Source: Microbacterium sp.
Lineage (GTDB): Bacteria > Actinomycetota > Actinomycetes > Actinomycetales > Microbacteriaceae
Direction: 5' to 3'
DNA length: 57,436 bases
NCBI GenBank assembly: GCA_031177765.1
Contig: JAPSKH010000012.1
Location: forward strand, 1 to 57,436
The notes beneath the pieces were generated by a model. That model had not been told where the DNA came from, did no database searches, and worked only from the letters and a program-made list of their open reading frames with translations. Made by a program: the position numbers and the translations under genes. Within the stretch, counting starts at the first letter, position 1. Every line of letters begins with the position of its first letter. Positions 1 through 9,626 of this stretch are shown here, piece after piece.

Positions 1-33
1 TGGCTCGGCCGCCGCTTCGCGATCCGCGACTGA
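1..33 (+). CDS. 3' end of an upstream gene (partial)
   Basis: The first ten codons of the window are open in frame 1 and read WLGRRFAIRD before a TGA at 31-33. It could be the C-terminus of a gene that starts outside the window. Too short to identify; it could also be chance in GC-rich DNA. Confidence 0.35.
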   Translation, partial: WLGRRFAIRD

Positions 34-69
34 CCCGCAGCATCCCGTTCCCGCGGACGCGAGCTCCGA

Positions 70-143
70 CCGCGAGACAGCATCCGGACGGCGAGACAGC
101 GCCCCCGCGACTGCAGTCTCGGCGCCCCGCTGCTGTCTCGCGG
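70..143. repeat. palindromic GAGAC/GTCTC repeat element
   Basis: A perfect 13-bp inverted repeat (CCGCGAGACAGCA at 70-82, TGCTGTCTCGCGG at 131-143) encloses a second, weaker GAGAC/GTCTC pair (about 90-103 and 112-124). The right half (116-142) recurs with only two mismatches at 1483-1509 inside the downstream methyltransferase gene, so this is a dispersed repeat and not just a terminator. Confidence 0.75.
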
Positions 144-185
144 GCCAGGCGGTCCGGCCGCGCACGAGGCCGGCTCGCGCGGTCG

Positions 186-191
186 TAGGCT
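186..191 (+). promoter_or_regulatory. -10 box TAGGCT, leaderless promoter of the lipoate ligase gene
   Basis: TAGGCT lies 7 bases before the ATG at 199 and there is no Shine-Dalgarno sequence, so transcription probably begins at or near the start codon. No clear -35 box is seen. Confidence 0.55.
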
Positions 192-198
192 GAAGTCC

Positions 199-1248
199 AT
201 GCACGGCGAATACAAGGTGCCCGGCGGGAAGCTCGTCGTCGTCGACCTGGAGGAGCGGGACGGCCGCATCGCGGACTTCCACCTCGCGGGCGACTTCTTC
301 CTCGAGCCCGACGATGCCCTGGCCGACATCGACGCCGCCGTGAACGGTCTGCCCGTCGAGGCGGATGTCGCCACCATCGCCGCCGCCGTGCGCGCAGCTC
401 TTCCCGAGGGGGCGCAGCTTCTCGGCTTCACGCCCGAGGCCGTGGGCACCGCGGTCCGTCGCGCCCTCGTGACCGCGCCCGGCTGGCGCGACTTCGACTG
501 GGAGATCGTCCACGAGCCGCCGGTCTCGCCGCGGATGAACCTCGCTCTCGACGAGGTCCTCACCGGTCGCGTCGGCGACGGGCGCCGGCGCCCCACCCTG
601 CGGCTGTGGGAGTGGAACGAGAGCGCCGTGGTCATCGGCTCGTTCCAGTCGCTGCGCAACGAGGTCGATCCCGAGGGGGCCGCCAGGCACGGTTTCGACG
701 TGGTGCGCCGGATCTCCGGCGGCGGCGCGATGCTCATGGGCGCGAACTCGATCGTCACGTACTCGCTGTACGTGCCGGCATCCCTCGTGGCGGGACTGAC
801 GTTCGCGGACTCGTACGCGTTCCTCGACGACTGGGTGCTGCAGGCGCTGCGCGCGCTCGGCGTCCAGGCGACCTACCAGCCGCTCAACGACATCTCCTCG
901 CCGCAGGGCAAGATCGGCGGCGCGGCGCAGAAGCGCCTGGCCAACGGGGGTGTGCTGCACCATGCGACCCTCAGCTACGACATGGACGGTCAGGTCATGA
1001 CGGAGGTCCTTCGGATCGGACGCGAGAAGCTGAGCGACAAGGGCACCACCTCCGCCGCGAAGCGCGTCGATCCTCTGCGCCGCCAGACGGGGCTGCCGCG
1101 CGAGGCGATCATCGAGAAGCTCAAGGAGACGTTCGCCAGCCTGTACGGCGCTGTGCCGGGTCGCATCACCGAGGACGAGTACGCCGAGGCCGAGGCGCTC
1201 GTGGCGTCTAAATTCGCCACCGATGCGTGGCTGCGGCGCGTGCCGTGA
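199..1248 (+). CDS. lplA: lipoate-protein ligase A family protein with fused accessory domain
   Basis: Predicted to attach lipoate (or octanoate) to lipoyl domains of 2-oxoacid dehydrogenases and GcvH in the cytoplasm. Residues 1-85 resemble the small accessory/C-terminal lipoate-ligase domain, here placed at the N-terminus; residues 100-349 are the biotin/lipoate ligase (BPL_LplA_LipB) fold. The substrate-binding RRISGGGA motif is at 170-177 and the conserved lysine stretch GKIGGAAQ at about 234-241. Length (349 aa) fits the fused form of actinobacteria. The ATG is preceded by TAGGCT at 7 bases rather than a ribosome-binding site. The stop overlaps the next gene by 4 bp. Salvage ligase versus octanoyltransferase activity cannot be told from sequence. 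Confidence 0.85.
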   Translation: MHGEYKVPGGKLVVVDLEERDGRIADFHLAGDFFLEPDDALADIDAAVNGLPVEADVATIAAAVRAALPEGAQLLGFTPEAVGTAVRRALVTAPGWRDFDWEIVHEPPVSPRMNLALDEVLTGRVGDGRRRPTLRLWEWNESAVVIGSFQSLRNEVDPEGAARHGFDVVRRISGGGAMLMGANSIVTYSLYVPASLVAGLTFADSYAFLDDWVLQALRALGVQATYQPLNDISSPQGKIGGAAQKRLANGGVLHHATLSYDMDGQVMTEVLRIGREKLSDKGTTSAAKRVDPLRRQTGLPREAIIEKLKETFASLYGAVPGRITEDEYAEAEALVASKFATDAWLRRVP

Positions 1249-2231
1249 CCGTCGCGGAGGCCGGGAAGGCCGAACCGGGCACGGTCGAGATCCACCACGG
1301 CGACAACCTCGAGGTGATCCGGACCTTCCCGGACGCCTCGTTCACGCTGATCTACCTCGATCCCCCCTTCAACACCGGCCGGGTGCAGGAGCGGGCGCTC
1401 GAGACCGCCCGCTCGTGGCATCCCACCGACCCTTCGGCGGCGAAACTGCATGCGGACGCCGAGACGGCAGTCGGCGACGGCGGTCTCGGCGCCCCGTTGC
1501 CGTCTCGCGATGGAAGGGGGACCGGCGGCGTCGTGCGGCGCGGGTTCCACGGGCGCGAGTACGAGCGCATCCGGGGGGACCTCCGCGCGTACGACGACAG
1601 CTTCGACGACTACTGGGGCTTCCTCGAGCCGCGCCTGCTCGAGGCCTGGCGCCTGCTCGCCGACGACGGGACGCTGTACCTGCACCTGGACTATCGCGAG
1701 GCGCACTACGCCAAGGTGCTCCTGGACGCACTGGTGGGGCGCGAGCGGTTCCTCAACGAACTCATCTGGGCCTACGACTACGGCGCCAAGACCCGCAGGC
1801 GCTGGCCCACCAAGCACGACACGATCCTCGTCTACGTCAAGGATCCGCAGCGGTACTGGTTCGACTCGGATGCCGTGGACCGGGAGCCGTACATGGCGCC
1901 CGGCCTTGTCACGCCCGAGAAGGCCGAGCGGGGCAAGCTCCCCACCGATGTGTGGTGGCACACGATCGTGCCGACCACGGGACGCGAGAAGACCGGCTAC
2001 CCGACGCAGAAGCCCGAAGGCATCCTGCGGCGCATCGTCCAAGCATCCAGCCGCCCGGGCGACCGCGTGCTCGACTTCTTCGCCGGCAGCGGCACCACGG
2101 GGGCGGTGGCATCGGCCCTCGGCCGCCACGCCGTCCTGGTGGACCACAGCCCCGACGCGATCGCGGTGATGCGAGGACGGATGCCGCACGCGGCCGTCTG
2201 CGAGATGGAGTCGGAGCAAGCGCTTCCCTAG
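1245..2231 (+). CDS. site-specific DNA-methyltransferase (N4/N6 amino type)
   Basis: Amino-methyltransferase of the beta-type order: catalytic DPPF at residues 39-42 comes first and the AdoMet-binding FFAGSGTTG motif near residue 278 comes last. It should methylate adenine N6 or cytosine N4 in DNA. The GTG at 1245 overlaps the preceding TGA (GTGA), the coupling used throughout this window; an in-frame GTG at 1227 is the alternative. Residues about 70-95 are unlike the family: their DNA (1460-1509) is a copy of the palindromic repeat also found at 70-143, inserted without breaking the frame. No restriction endonuclease is adjacent, so it is an orphan methylase or part of a split system. Confidence 0.85.
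   Translation: MTVAEAGKAEPGTVEIHHGDNLEVIRTFPDASFTLIYLDPPFNTGRVQERALETARSWHPTDPSAAKLHADAETAVGDGGLGAPLPSRDGRGTGGVVRRGFHGREYERIRGDLRAYDDSFDDYWGFLEPRLLEAWRLLADDGTLYLHLDYREAHYAKVLLDALVGRERFLNELIWAYDYGAKTRRRWPTKHDTILVYVKDPQRYWFDSDAVDREPYMAPGLVTPEKAERGKLPTDVWWHTIVPTTGREKTGYPTQKPEGILRRIVQASSRPGDRVLDFFAGSGTTGAVASALGRHAVLVDHSPDAIAVMRGRMPHAAVCEMESEQALP
1460..1509. repeat. GAGAC/GTCTC palindromic repeat inside the methyltransferase gene
   Basis: CGAGACGGCA (1460-1469) pairs perfectly with TGCCGTCTCG (1498-1507), and 1483-1509 matches 116-142 in 25 of 27 bases. The copy is read in frame as residues about 72-89 of the methyltransferase. Confidence 0.8.
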
Positions 2232-2234
2232 GCT
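2215..2234 (+). promoter_or_regulatory. LacI-type operator-like site and -10 box before the LLM gene
   Basis: AAGCGCTT (2218-2225) with flanks GAGC and CC resembles the GGAAAGCGCTTTCC palindromes elsewhere in the window. It is directly followed by TAGGCT (2229-2234), 6 bases before the ATG at 2241, so the site sits next to a leaderless promoter. Confidence 0.4.
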
Positions 2235-2240
2235 GGTCCC

Positions 2241-3227
2241 ATGCGCTTCGGAACCTTCATCCCCCAGGGCTGGCGATTCGACCTCGTGGACATCGACCCG
2301 GCCGATCACTGGCGGGTGATGGCGACGCTCGCTCAGCGCGCCGATGAGGGTCCGTGGGAGTCGCTGTGGGTGTACGACCACTTCCACACCACGCCGGTGC
2401 ACAGCGACGAGGCCACGCACGAGGCGTGGACGCTGATGGCGGCCTTCGCGGCTGCGACCTCCCGGATCCGGCTCGGGCAGATGTGCACCTGCATGGGCTA
2501 CCGCAACCCCGCCTACCTCGCGAAGGTCGCCGCGACGGTCGACATCGTCTCGGGCGGACGCACCGAGATGGGCATCGGCGGCGGCTGGTACGAGCACGAG
2601 TGGCGCGCCTACGGCTACGGGTTCCCGGAGGTGCCGCAGCGCCTCGCGATGCTGCGCGAAGGCGTCGAGATCATGCGGCAGGCGTGGACCACCGGGTCGG
2701 CGACGCTCGCGGGCAAGCACTACCAGGTCGATGGCGCGATCGTGCGTCCCCTCCCGCTGCAGGACGGCGGCATCCCGATGTGGGTCGCCGGCGGCGGTGA
2801 GAAGGTCACGCTGAAGATCGCGGCGAAGTACGCCGCGTACACGAACTACAGCGGGTCGCTCGAGGTCATCGACCACAAGAGCGAGGTGCTGCGCGGCCAC
2901 TGCGAGGCGATCGGCCGCGACTTCGATTCGATCACGCGCACCTCGAACTTCAACACGATCGTCGGCGCCACCGAGGCGGAGGCCCGCGACCGGCTCGCGG
3001 CCGTCAAGGCACGCCTGCTCCCGCATGTCGGCCAGGAGCGCGCCGACCACATCGAGAACGACTACCTGGCCTCGCCGGCGTTCGGCTCGGTCGAGCAGGT
3101 CGCCGAGCGCCTCGCCGAGCGGGAGCGCCACGGCATCGCCTACGCGATCCACTACTTCCCCGAGGCCGCCTACGACCGCTCCGGCGTCGAGCTGTTCGAG
3201 CGAGAGGTGATCCCCGCGCTCAGCTGA
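2241..3227 (+). CDS. LLM class F420-dependent oxidoreductase
   Basis: Luciferase-like (bacterial luciferase/F420) TIM-barrel oxidoreductase, 328 aa. The N-terminus MRFGTFIPQGWR, the ESLWVYDHFH segment (positions about 37-46), the TSRIRLGQMCT strand and the SGGRTEMGIGGGWYEHEW stretch are typical of the F420-dependent branch. Substrate is not predictable. The ATG follows TAGGCT by 6 bases, so it has its own promoter although it lies 9 bp behind the methylase gene. It ends in an 8-bp convergent overlap with the TetR gene. Confidence 0.85.
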   Translation: MRFGTFIPQGWRFDLVDIDPADHWRVMATLAQRADEGPWESLWVYDHFHTTPVHSDEATHEAWTLMAAFAAATSRIRLGQMCTCMGYRNPAYLAKVAATVDIVSGGRTEMGIGGGWYEHEWRAYGYGFPEVPQRLAMLREGVEIMRQAWTTGSATLAGKHYQVDGAIVRPLPLQDGGIPMWVAGGGEKVTLKIAAKYAAYTNYSGSLEVIDHKSEVLRGHCEAIGRDFDSITRTSNFNTIVGATEAEARDRLAAVKARLLPHVGQERADHIENDYLASPAFGSVEQVAERLAERERHGIAYAIHYFPEAAYDRSGVELFEREVIPALS

Positions 3228-3867
3228 GCCGGTCGCCGTCCGGCGGCGGCTGCTCGGGCGCCGGCCCCCCGGGAGCCGCGAGCAGATCGAACACCGCATC
3301 CATCGTCGCGGCCATGTCGAAGTCGCGCTCCATCAGCCACTGCAGCTGGAGCCCGTCGCTGACCGCCTGCAGGATGCGAGCGAGGGTCTCCGGCGGTAGG
3401 CGATCGGTGATCCCGCCCGCTGCCTGCTGCTTCTCCAGCAGCCTGGCGAACAGCGTCCGCACCGCCCAGCCGCGCTCGAGGAAGAAGGGGCGCGCCGGAT
3501 GCTGCGGGTCGGTCGCGGCGACCGCCAGCCGGACGAAGAGCTCGACGAGCCCCGGAACCTCGGCGTTGTGCTGCGCGACCGTGATGCAGGCGCCGCGCAG
3601 ATCCTCGATCGGAGCGAGATCCGCACCCAGTGCGGCGAGGGCGAGCTCGTCGCGTTTTCGCAGGATCTGGGCGAAGAGCTCTTCCTTCGTCTCGAAGTAG
3701 TGCAGCAGCCCCGCCTGGCTGAGGCCGACGGCCTCGGCCAGCTCCTTCACGGATGCCTTGCGATATCCCTCGCGCGCGATCACGTCCAGCGCGCGCTCCA
3801 GGATCTCCTCCCGCTTCGCGATCCCCTTCGCGTACGGGCCCCGTGGCTTGGACGCCCCATGTCCCAT
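3220..3867 (-). CDS. TetR/AcrR family transcriptional regulator
   Basis: The N-terminal helix-turn-helix spans about residues 18-64 (ILERALDVIAREGYRKASVKELAEAVGLSQ... HYFETKEELF), the classic TetR signature; residues 80-215 are a helical ligand-binding domain. 215 aa is normal. The ATG at 3867 lacks a ribosome-binding site but has a TATCCT box five bases upstream, suggesting a leaderless message. Likely targets are itself and neighbours such as the LLM oxidoreductase or the hydrolase, but no palindromic operator is obvious. Confidence 0.85.
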   Translation of the reverse strand: MGHGASKPRGPYAKGIAKREEILERALDVIAREGYRKASVKELAEAVGLSQAGLLHYFETKEELFAQILRKRDELALAALGADLAPIEDLRGACITVAQHNAEVPGLVELFVRLAVAATDPQHPARPFFLERGWAVRTLFARLLEKQQAAGGITDRLPPETLARILQAVSDGLQLQWLMERDFDMAATMDAVFDLLAAPGGPAPEQPPPDGDRLS

Positions 3868-3963
3868 ATCGAAGGATAAGCCCGTACGAGAAGGAGCGGA
3901 ACCGTCCGCGCGGATCTCGCCGGTGCGGGTCCGCGGGTCGCGACGAGGGGACCCGCGTCGCCG

Positions 3964-4134
3964 TCAGTCGGCGAGCCTGCCGCCTCCCTCGCCCGCGGCG
4001 CCCTCGGTGGCACCGGAGGCCCGGTCGGCCTCGGCCTCGTTCTCGCTCAGCTCCTCGGTGAACTCTCCGCCGGCGAGCACGTCGCCGTCTTCGGGATCCG
4101 AGCTGTTCCCCGTCTGGTCCGTCTCGCGGTCCAT
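3964..4134 (-). CDS. small acidic hypothetical protein (56 aa)
   Basis: Begins MDRETDQTGNSSDPEDGD and ends GRLAD; 56 residues, strongly acidic, rich in E, D, G and A, no cysteine and no membrane segment, probably disordered. A good ribosome-binding site (GGAAGG, 7-8 bases before the ATG) and its position 14 bp behind the alpha/beta hydrolase stop support translation as the last gene of that operon. No family recognised. Confidence 0.6.
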   Translation of the reverse strand: MDRETDQTGNSSDPEDGDVLAGGEFTEELSENEAEADRASGATEGAAGEGGGRLAD

Positions 4135-4148
4135 CGCATTCCTTCCGT

Positions 4149-5033
<885 letters not shown>

Positions 5034-5094
5034 CTAGGCAAAGGCGCCCGTCCCCGCCAGGGGTTGCGCCCCCGCCTCGGAGCCCTTCCCGAGG

Positions 5095-6371
<1,277 letters not shown>

Positions 6372-6375
<4 letters not shown>

Positions 6376-7559
6376 AGGGTCTCCTCGGGGATGGAAGCGA
6401 CGGCGGCGCGCAGGCGCTCGGCGGCGGCCTCGGGCGGGATGTCGCCGATCCAGGCGCCCATGGCGGCCTCGGATCCGGCGAGGTACTTGAGCTTGTCGGC
6501 GGCGCGCCGCGGGGACGTCAGCTGCAGGTGCAGGCGCACGGTGTCGCGTCCCCGGTGCACCGGCGCCTGGTGCCACGCGGCGATGTACGGCGTCGGGGTG
6601 TCGTACAGCGCGTCGACGCCGCGCAGGAGCCGCAGGTACAGCGGCGCGAGCTCGTCGCGCTCGGCATCCGTGGTGTGTGCGAAGTCGGGGACGTGGCGGT
6701 GAGGCAGCAGGTGCACCTCGATGGGCCAGCGGGCGGCGAACGGGACGAAGGCCGTCCAGTGCTCCCCGGCGAGGATGACGCGCTCGCCGGCGCGCTCGAA
6801 CTCGAGGATCCGCTCGAACAGGTCCGGCCCCTCGCGATCGATCGAGGCGAGCAGGCTCGTCGTGCGGGGAGTGATGTAGGGGTATGCGTAGATCTGACCG
6901 TGCGGGTGAGGGAGGGTCACCCCGATCGCCTCGCCCCGGTTCTCGAAGGGGAACACCTGCTCGATCCCCGGGAGTGCCGACAGCTCGGCGGTGCGATCCG
7001 CCCACGCTTCGATGACCGTCCGGGCGCGCGTCGCCGTCTGCGTGCCGAAGGATCCGGAGTGCTCGGGGCTGAAGCACACGACCTCGCAGCGGCCGACGCT
7101 GGTCCGGGTGCGGCCCAGGCCCGGGGCATCCAGGTCGTCGAGCCCGCGAGGAGCGTCGGCCCCGGCCGGCGCGTCGCCGTGCGCCTCGGCGAGGGCCGGT
7201 CCGAACGACGGCGACTTGTTCTCGAAGACGGCGACGTCGTACAGCGACGGGATCTCGGACGGGTTCGTCGGCGTCTGCGGCGCGAGCGGGTCGAGCTCGG
7301 CCGGCGGCAGGAACGCGCGGTTCTGCCGGGCCGCCGCGATGGAGACCCAGTCGCCGGTGAGCACATCCCGCCGCATCGTCGCCGTCTCGGGGCGCGCGAC
7401 CGGCTCCCGCCGGTCGAGCGCGCGGTCGGGATCGAGCGTCGTGCCGGGGTCGTCGTAGTAGATCAGCTCGCGCCCGTCGGCCAGCCGCGTGGACCGCTTG
7501 ACGACGCCGGCGCCGAGGGTGACGGCATCCGTCGCCGTGCGGAACTCAGGAGTGTTCAC
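6372..7559 (-). CDS. galT: galactose-1-phosphate uridylyltransferase
   Basis: Second Leloir enzyme: Gal-1-P + UDP-glucose to UDP-galactose + Glc-1-P. The nucleophile motif HPHGQ is at 218-222 and the AWHQAPVH zinc/His region is near residue 340. 395 aa, slightly longer than usual because of an Ala/Asp-rich loop at about 129-151. The start chosen is GTG 7559: it stands 6 bases after TACCGT and 30 bases after TTGACG, and there is no ribosome-binding site, so the mRNA is probably leaderless. First gene of galT-galK. No galE is in the window. Confidence 0.93.
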
Positions 7560-7567
7560 CTCAACAC
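7552..7567. promoter_or_regulatory. gal operator 1
   Basis: Palindrome GTGTTCACCTCAACAC (GTGTT-N6-AACAC). It covers the galT start codon and the edge of its -10 box. The same class of site occurs 31 bp away. Confidence 0.7.
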
Positions 7568-7595
7568 GGTACGTGCACGAGCGTGTTATCGTCAA
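7566..7595 (-). promoter_or_regulatory. galTK promoter
   Basis: On the minus strand TTGACG (7590-7595), an 18-base spacer and TACCGT (7566-7571) lie 6 bases before the GTG at 7559. The -35 box is inside operator 2 and the -10 box touches operator 1, so a repressor bound at either site would block RNA polymerase. Confidence 0.65.
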
Positions 7596-7598
7596 CAC
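7583..7598. promoter_or_regulatory. gal operator 2
   Basis: Palindrome GTGTTATCGTCAACAC (GTGTT-N6-AACAC), 31 bp from operator 1, about three helical turns. It contains the galT -35 hexamer on the minus strand and lies 46 bp before the regulator's start codon, so it can serve both divergent units. Confidence 0.7.
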
Positions 7599-7643
7599 AA
7601 CGGCGACAGCCTGGGGTGTGGACGGCGGGCACGCGGAGGACGC

Positions 7644-8837
7644 ATGGGAACCGGCTTCGACGAGCTGGCGGAGCTCGACGCCCTCCTCCAGCCTCGCGCT
7701 CGCACCCGTCGCGTTCCGCGCGAGGCCGACACGGCTCGCCGGGTGTCGATGGCGGACGTCGCCGCACGGGCCGGCGTGTCGGGGCAGACGGTCTCGCGTG
7801 TGGTCAACGCCAGTCCCCGCGTGGACCCCGAGACGCGCGCGCGGGTCGAGGCCGCGATGGCCGCGCTCGGGTACCGCCCGCACCGCGCCGCCCGCGCGCT
7901 GCGGACCGGCCGCACCCACACGATCGGCCTGGTGGTCTCCACGCTCGCCACGGTCGGCAACTCCCGCATGCTGCAGGCGGTGGCGGATGCCGCGGCCGGG
8001 CGCGGCTACGCGCTCACGGTCGTCACCCTCGGAGGTGCGGGCGGGGTGCCGGAGGCCTTCGAGCGGCTGCGGGAGCAGGGCGTCGACGGCGTCATCGTGC
8101 TCAACGAGGCGACCGCTCTCGCCCTCGACGTCCCGGCCCCCACGGGGCTGTCCCTGGTCGTCGTGGATGCCCCGCGCACGGACCGAGGAGGAGCGGGGCC
8201 GGCCGCGCCGCCTCCGCGGGGCGACCGGCACGAGCCGGACGGCGACGTGCGGGCGCAGGACGAGCACGGGCCCCATGCGGCGGCGGGCGCGCCGCGTGCC
8301 GGCGCTCGCAGCGCCGTGCAGTCCGACCATGCGGGCGGCGCCCGTGCCGCTGTGGCCCACCTGCTGGAGCTCGGGCACCGGACGGTCCACCACCTCGCCG
8401 GCCCGGCCGACTCGTTCGCGGCCGCCGAACGCGAGCGAGGCTGGCGCTCGGCCCTGCAGCACGCCGGTCGGCCGGTGCCCGAGCCCGTCCGGGGCGACTG
8501 GACGGCGGCATCCGGTCATCGCGAAGGCGGCGTGCTCGCGCGGGATCCGGCTGTCACCGCCGTGTTCGCGGCCAACGACCAGATGGCGCTCGGACTCATC
8601 CGCGCGCTGAAGGGCGCGGGGCGCGAGGTCCCGGGTGACGTGAGCGTCGTGGGCTTCGACGACATCGCGGATGCCGCCGACTATCTGCCGCCGCTGACCA
8701 CGGTCCGACAGGACTTCGACCGGCTCGGAGAGCTGGCTGTCGCCCATCTCGTCGCGGGCATCGAGGGCGGCGCGGCCGGGATCGACGTGCTGCCGACGCC
8801 GCTCGTCGTGCGCGAGAGCACCGCGGCGCCGCGCTGA
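7644..8837 (+). CDS. LacI-family transcriptional regulator of the gal genes
   Basis: DNA-binding domain at residues 35-58 (SMADVAARAGVSGQTVSRVVN), preceded by an unusual 34-aa extension; periplasmic-binding-protein-like sensor domain from about residue 92 to the end. GGAGGA four bases before the ATG supports this start. Divergent from galTK across two GTGTT-N6-AACAC operators, hence the likely gal repressor, with galactose or a derivative as inducer. At 397 aa it is about 50 aa too long: residues about 178-223 are a G/A/P/D/H-rich segment between the VVVDAP strand and the conserved QSDHAGG motif, which are normally only a few residues apart. Confidence 0.88.
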   Translation: MGTGFDELAELDALLQPRARTRRVPREADTARRVSMADVAARAGVSGQTVSRVVNASPRVDPETRARVEAAMAALGYRPHRAARALRTGRTHTIGLVVSTLATVGNSRMLQAVADAAAGRGYALTVVTLGGAGGVPEAFERLREQGVDGVIVLNEATALALDVPAPTGLSLVVVDAPRTDRGGAGPAAPPPRGDRHEPDGDVRAQDEHGPHAAAGAPRAGARSAVQSDHAGGARAAVAHLLELGHRTVHHLAGPADSFAAAERERGWRSALQHAGRPVPEPVRGDWTAASGHREGGVLARDPAVTAVFAANDQMALGLIRALKGAGREVPGDVSVVGFDDIADAADYLPPLTTVRQDFDRLGELAVAHLVAGIEGGAAGIDVLPTPLVVRESTAAPR

Positions 8838-8879
8838 GCCTCGACCGCGCCCGCGCGTCATGCGTGGGGGTGGCGGGCT

Positions 8880-9584
8880 TCAGTCGTCCAGTCGAGCGGC
8901 CCAGCGCGCGGCGCGGACGAGGAGCGTCCGGTGCCCGTCGGACGCGTAGGAGCGCGCGTCGTGCCCGAGCGAGCTCGCGACGGCGCGAGTGCCGCCGCCC
9001 TCGCTGGTCCAGACCGCGGGGTGGGACACCCCGTCGACGTCGTGCACGGCCAGCACCCGGACGCCGTCGTCCACCTCCAGGTCGGCGTACCGCTCGTCGA
9101 ACACCTCGAGGTCGCCGGGCACGATGCCGTGGGCGCCGTCGACGGACCGCAGCGTCGTGGCGCCGATCTCGGGATGCCACGACGCGCCTGCGACCCACTC
9201 CCCGCCGATCGCGCGACGCCAGAGGGGATAGTCGCGGAGGCTCGACAGGCCGCTGTGCGTCGCGATGACGCCGATCCCGCGCTCGACCGCGGCCGTCAGT
9301 CCCGCGTCGGCGGCCGGGTCGGCGCCGCGAGCCGCGTCTTCGCCGCGCCATGGATCGCCGGCGTTCACGACCAGCAGGGCGGCGTCGCCCAGGGCGGCGA
9401 GTGCGCGGTCCGCGTCCTCGATCACCTCGACCCGCCACCCCGCACCGCGCAGGATCTCCGCGATCGCGGCCGAGGTCTCGGGGTACGGATGCCAGGGATC
9501 GGCGTAGCGTCCGGCGCCGCTGGCCACGATGGCGAGCGGGGTGGTCTCGTCGGAGCCGGGCGTGGGAGGAGCGGTCGGTACCAT
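8880..9584 (-). CDS. ThuA-like domain protein
   Basis: Resembles the ThuA (trehalose-utilisation) family, a class I glutamine-amidotransferase-like fold: strand LAIVASGAGRYADPWHPYPETS near residues 18-39, LLVVNAGDPWRG (about 77-88), VERGIGVIATHSGLSSLRDYPLWRRAIGGEW, and HPAVWTSEGGGTRAVASSLGHDARSY near the C-terminus, including the conserved GHD. 234 aa is usual. ThuA-like proteins are linked to oxidised sugars (3-keto-glycosides), but a biochemical role here is not established. Divergent from glycerate kinase around a LacI-type site; the -10 box TATCTT is 6 bases before the ATG and overlaps that operator. Confidence 0.75.
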   Translation of the reverse strand: MVPTAPPTPGSDETTPLAIVASGAGRYADPWHPYPETSAAIAEILRGAGWRVEVIEDADRALAALGDAALLVVNAGDPWRGEDAARGADPAADAGLTAAVERGIGVIATHSGLSSLRDYPLWRRAIGGEWVAGASWHPEIGATTLRSVDGAHGIVPGDLEVFDERYADLEVDDGVRVLAVHDVDGVSHPAVWTSEGGGTRAVASSLGHDARSYASDGHRTLLVRAARWAARLDD

Positions 9585-9590
9585 GGGCTC

Positions 9591-9606
9591 AAGATAGCGC
9601 TTTCCC
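9591..9606. promoter_or_regulatory. LacI-type operator between ThuA-like and glycerate kinase genes
   Basis: GATAGCGCTTTCCC (9593-9606) is a near-palindrome around AGCGCT. On the minus strand its left end overlaps TATCTT (9591-9596), the likely -10 box of the ThuA-like gene. Confidence 0.55.
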
Positions 9607-9626
9607 GCCGAGCGGGGCACGGATGA

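Noticed and set aside
1245..2231. Restriction-modification system
   Set aside because: A methyltransferase is present but no endonuclease or specificity gene flanks it; the neighbours are lplA and an LLM oxidoreductase.
990..3299. 769-codon open frame on the minus strand opposite lplA, the methylase and the LLM gene
   Set aside because: It is a shadow frame typical of GC-rich DNA: Arg/Asp/Val/Gly-rich translation with no family resemblance, covering three well-supported genes on the other strand.
7560..8861. Upstream extension of the galT frame across the regulator gene
   Set aside because: The open frame continues, but galT homology begins at GTG 7559, where the promoter and operators also lie; the extension is antisense to the LacI gene.
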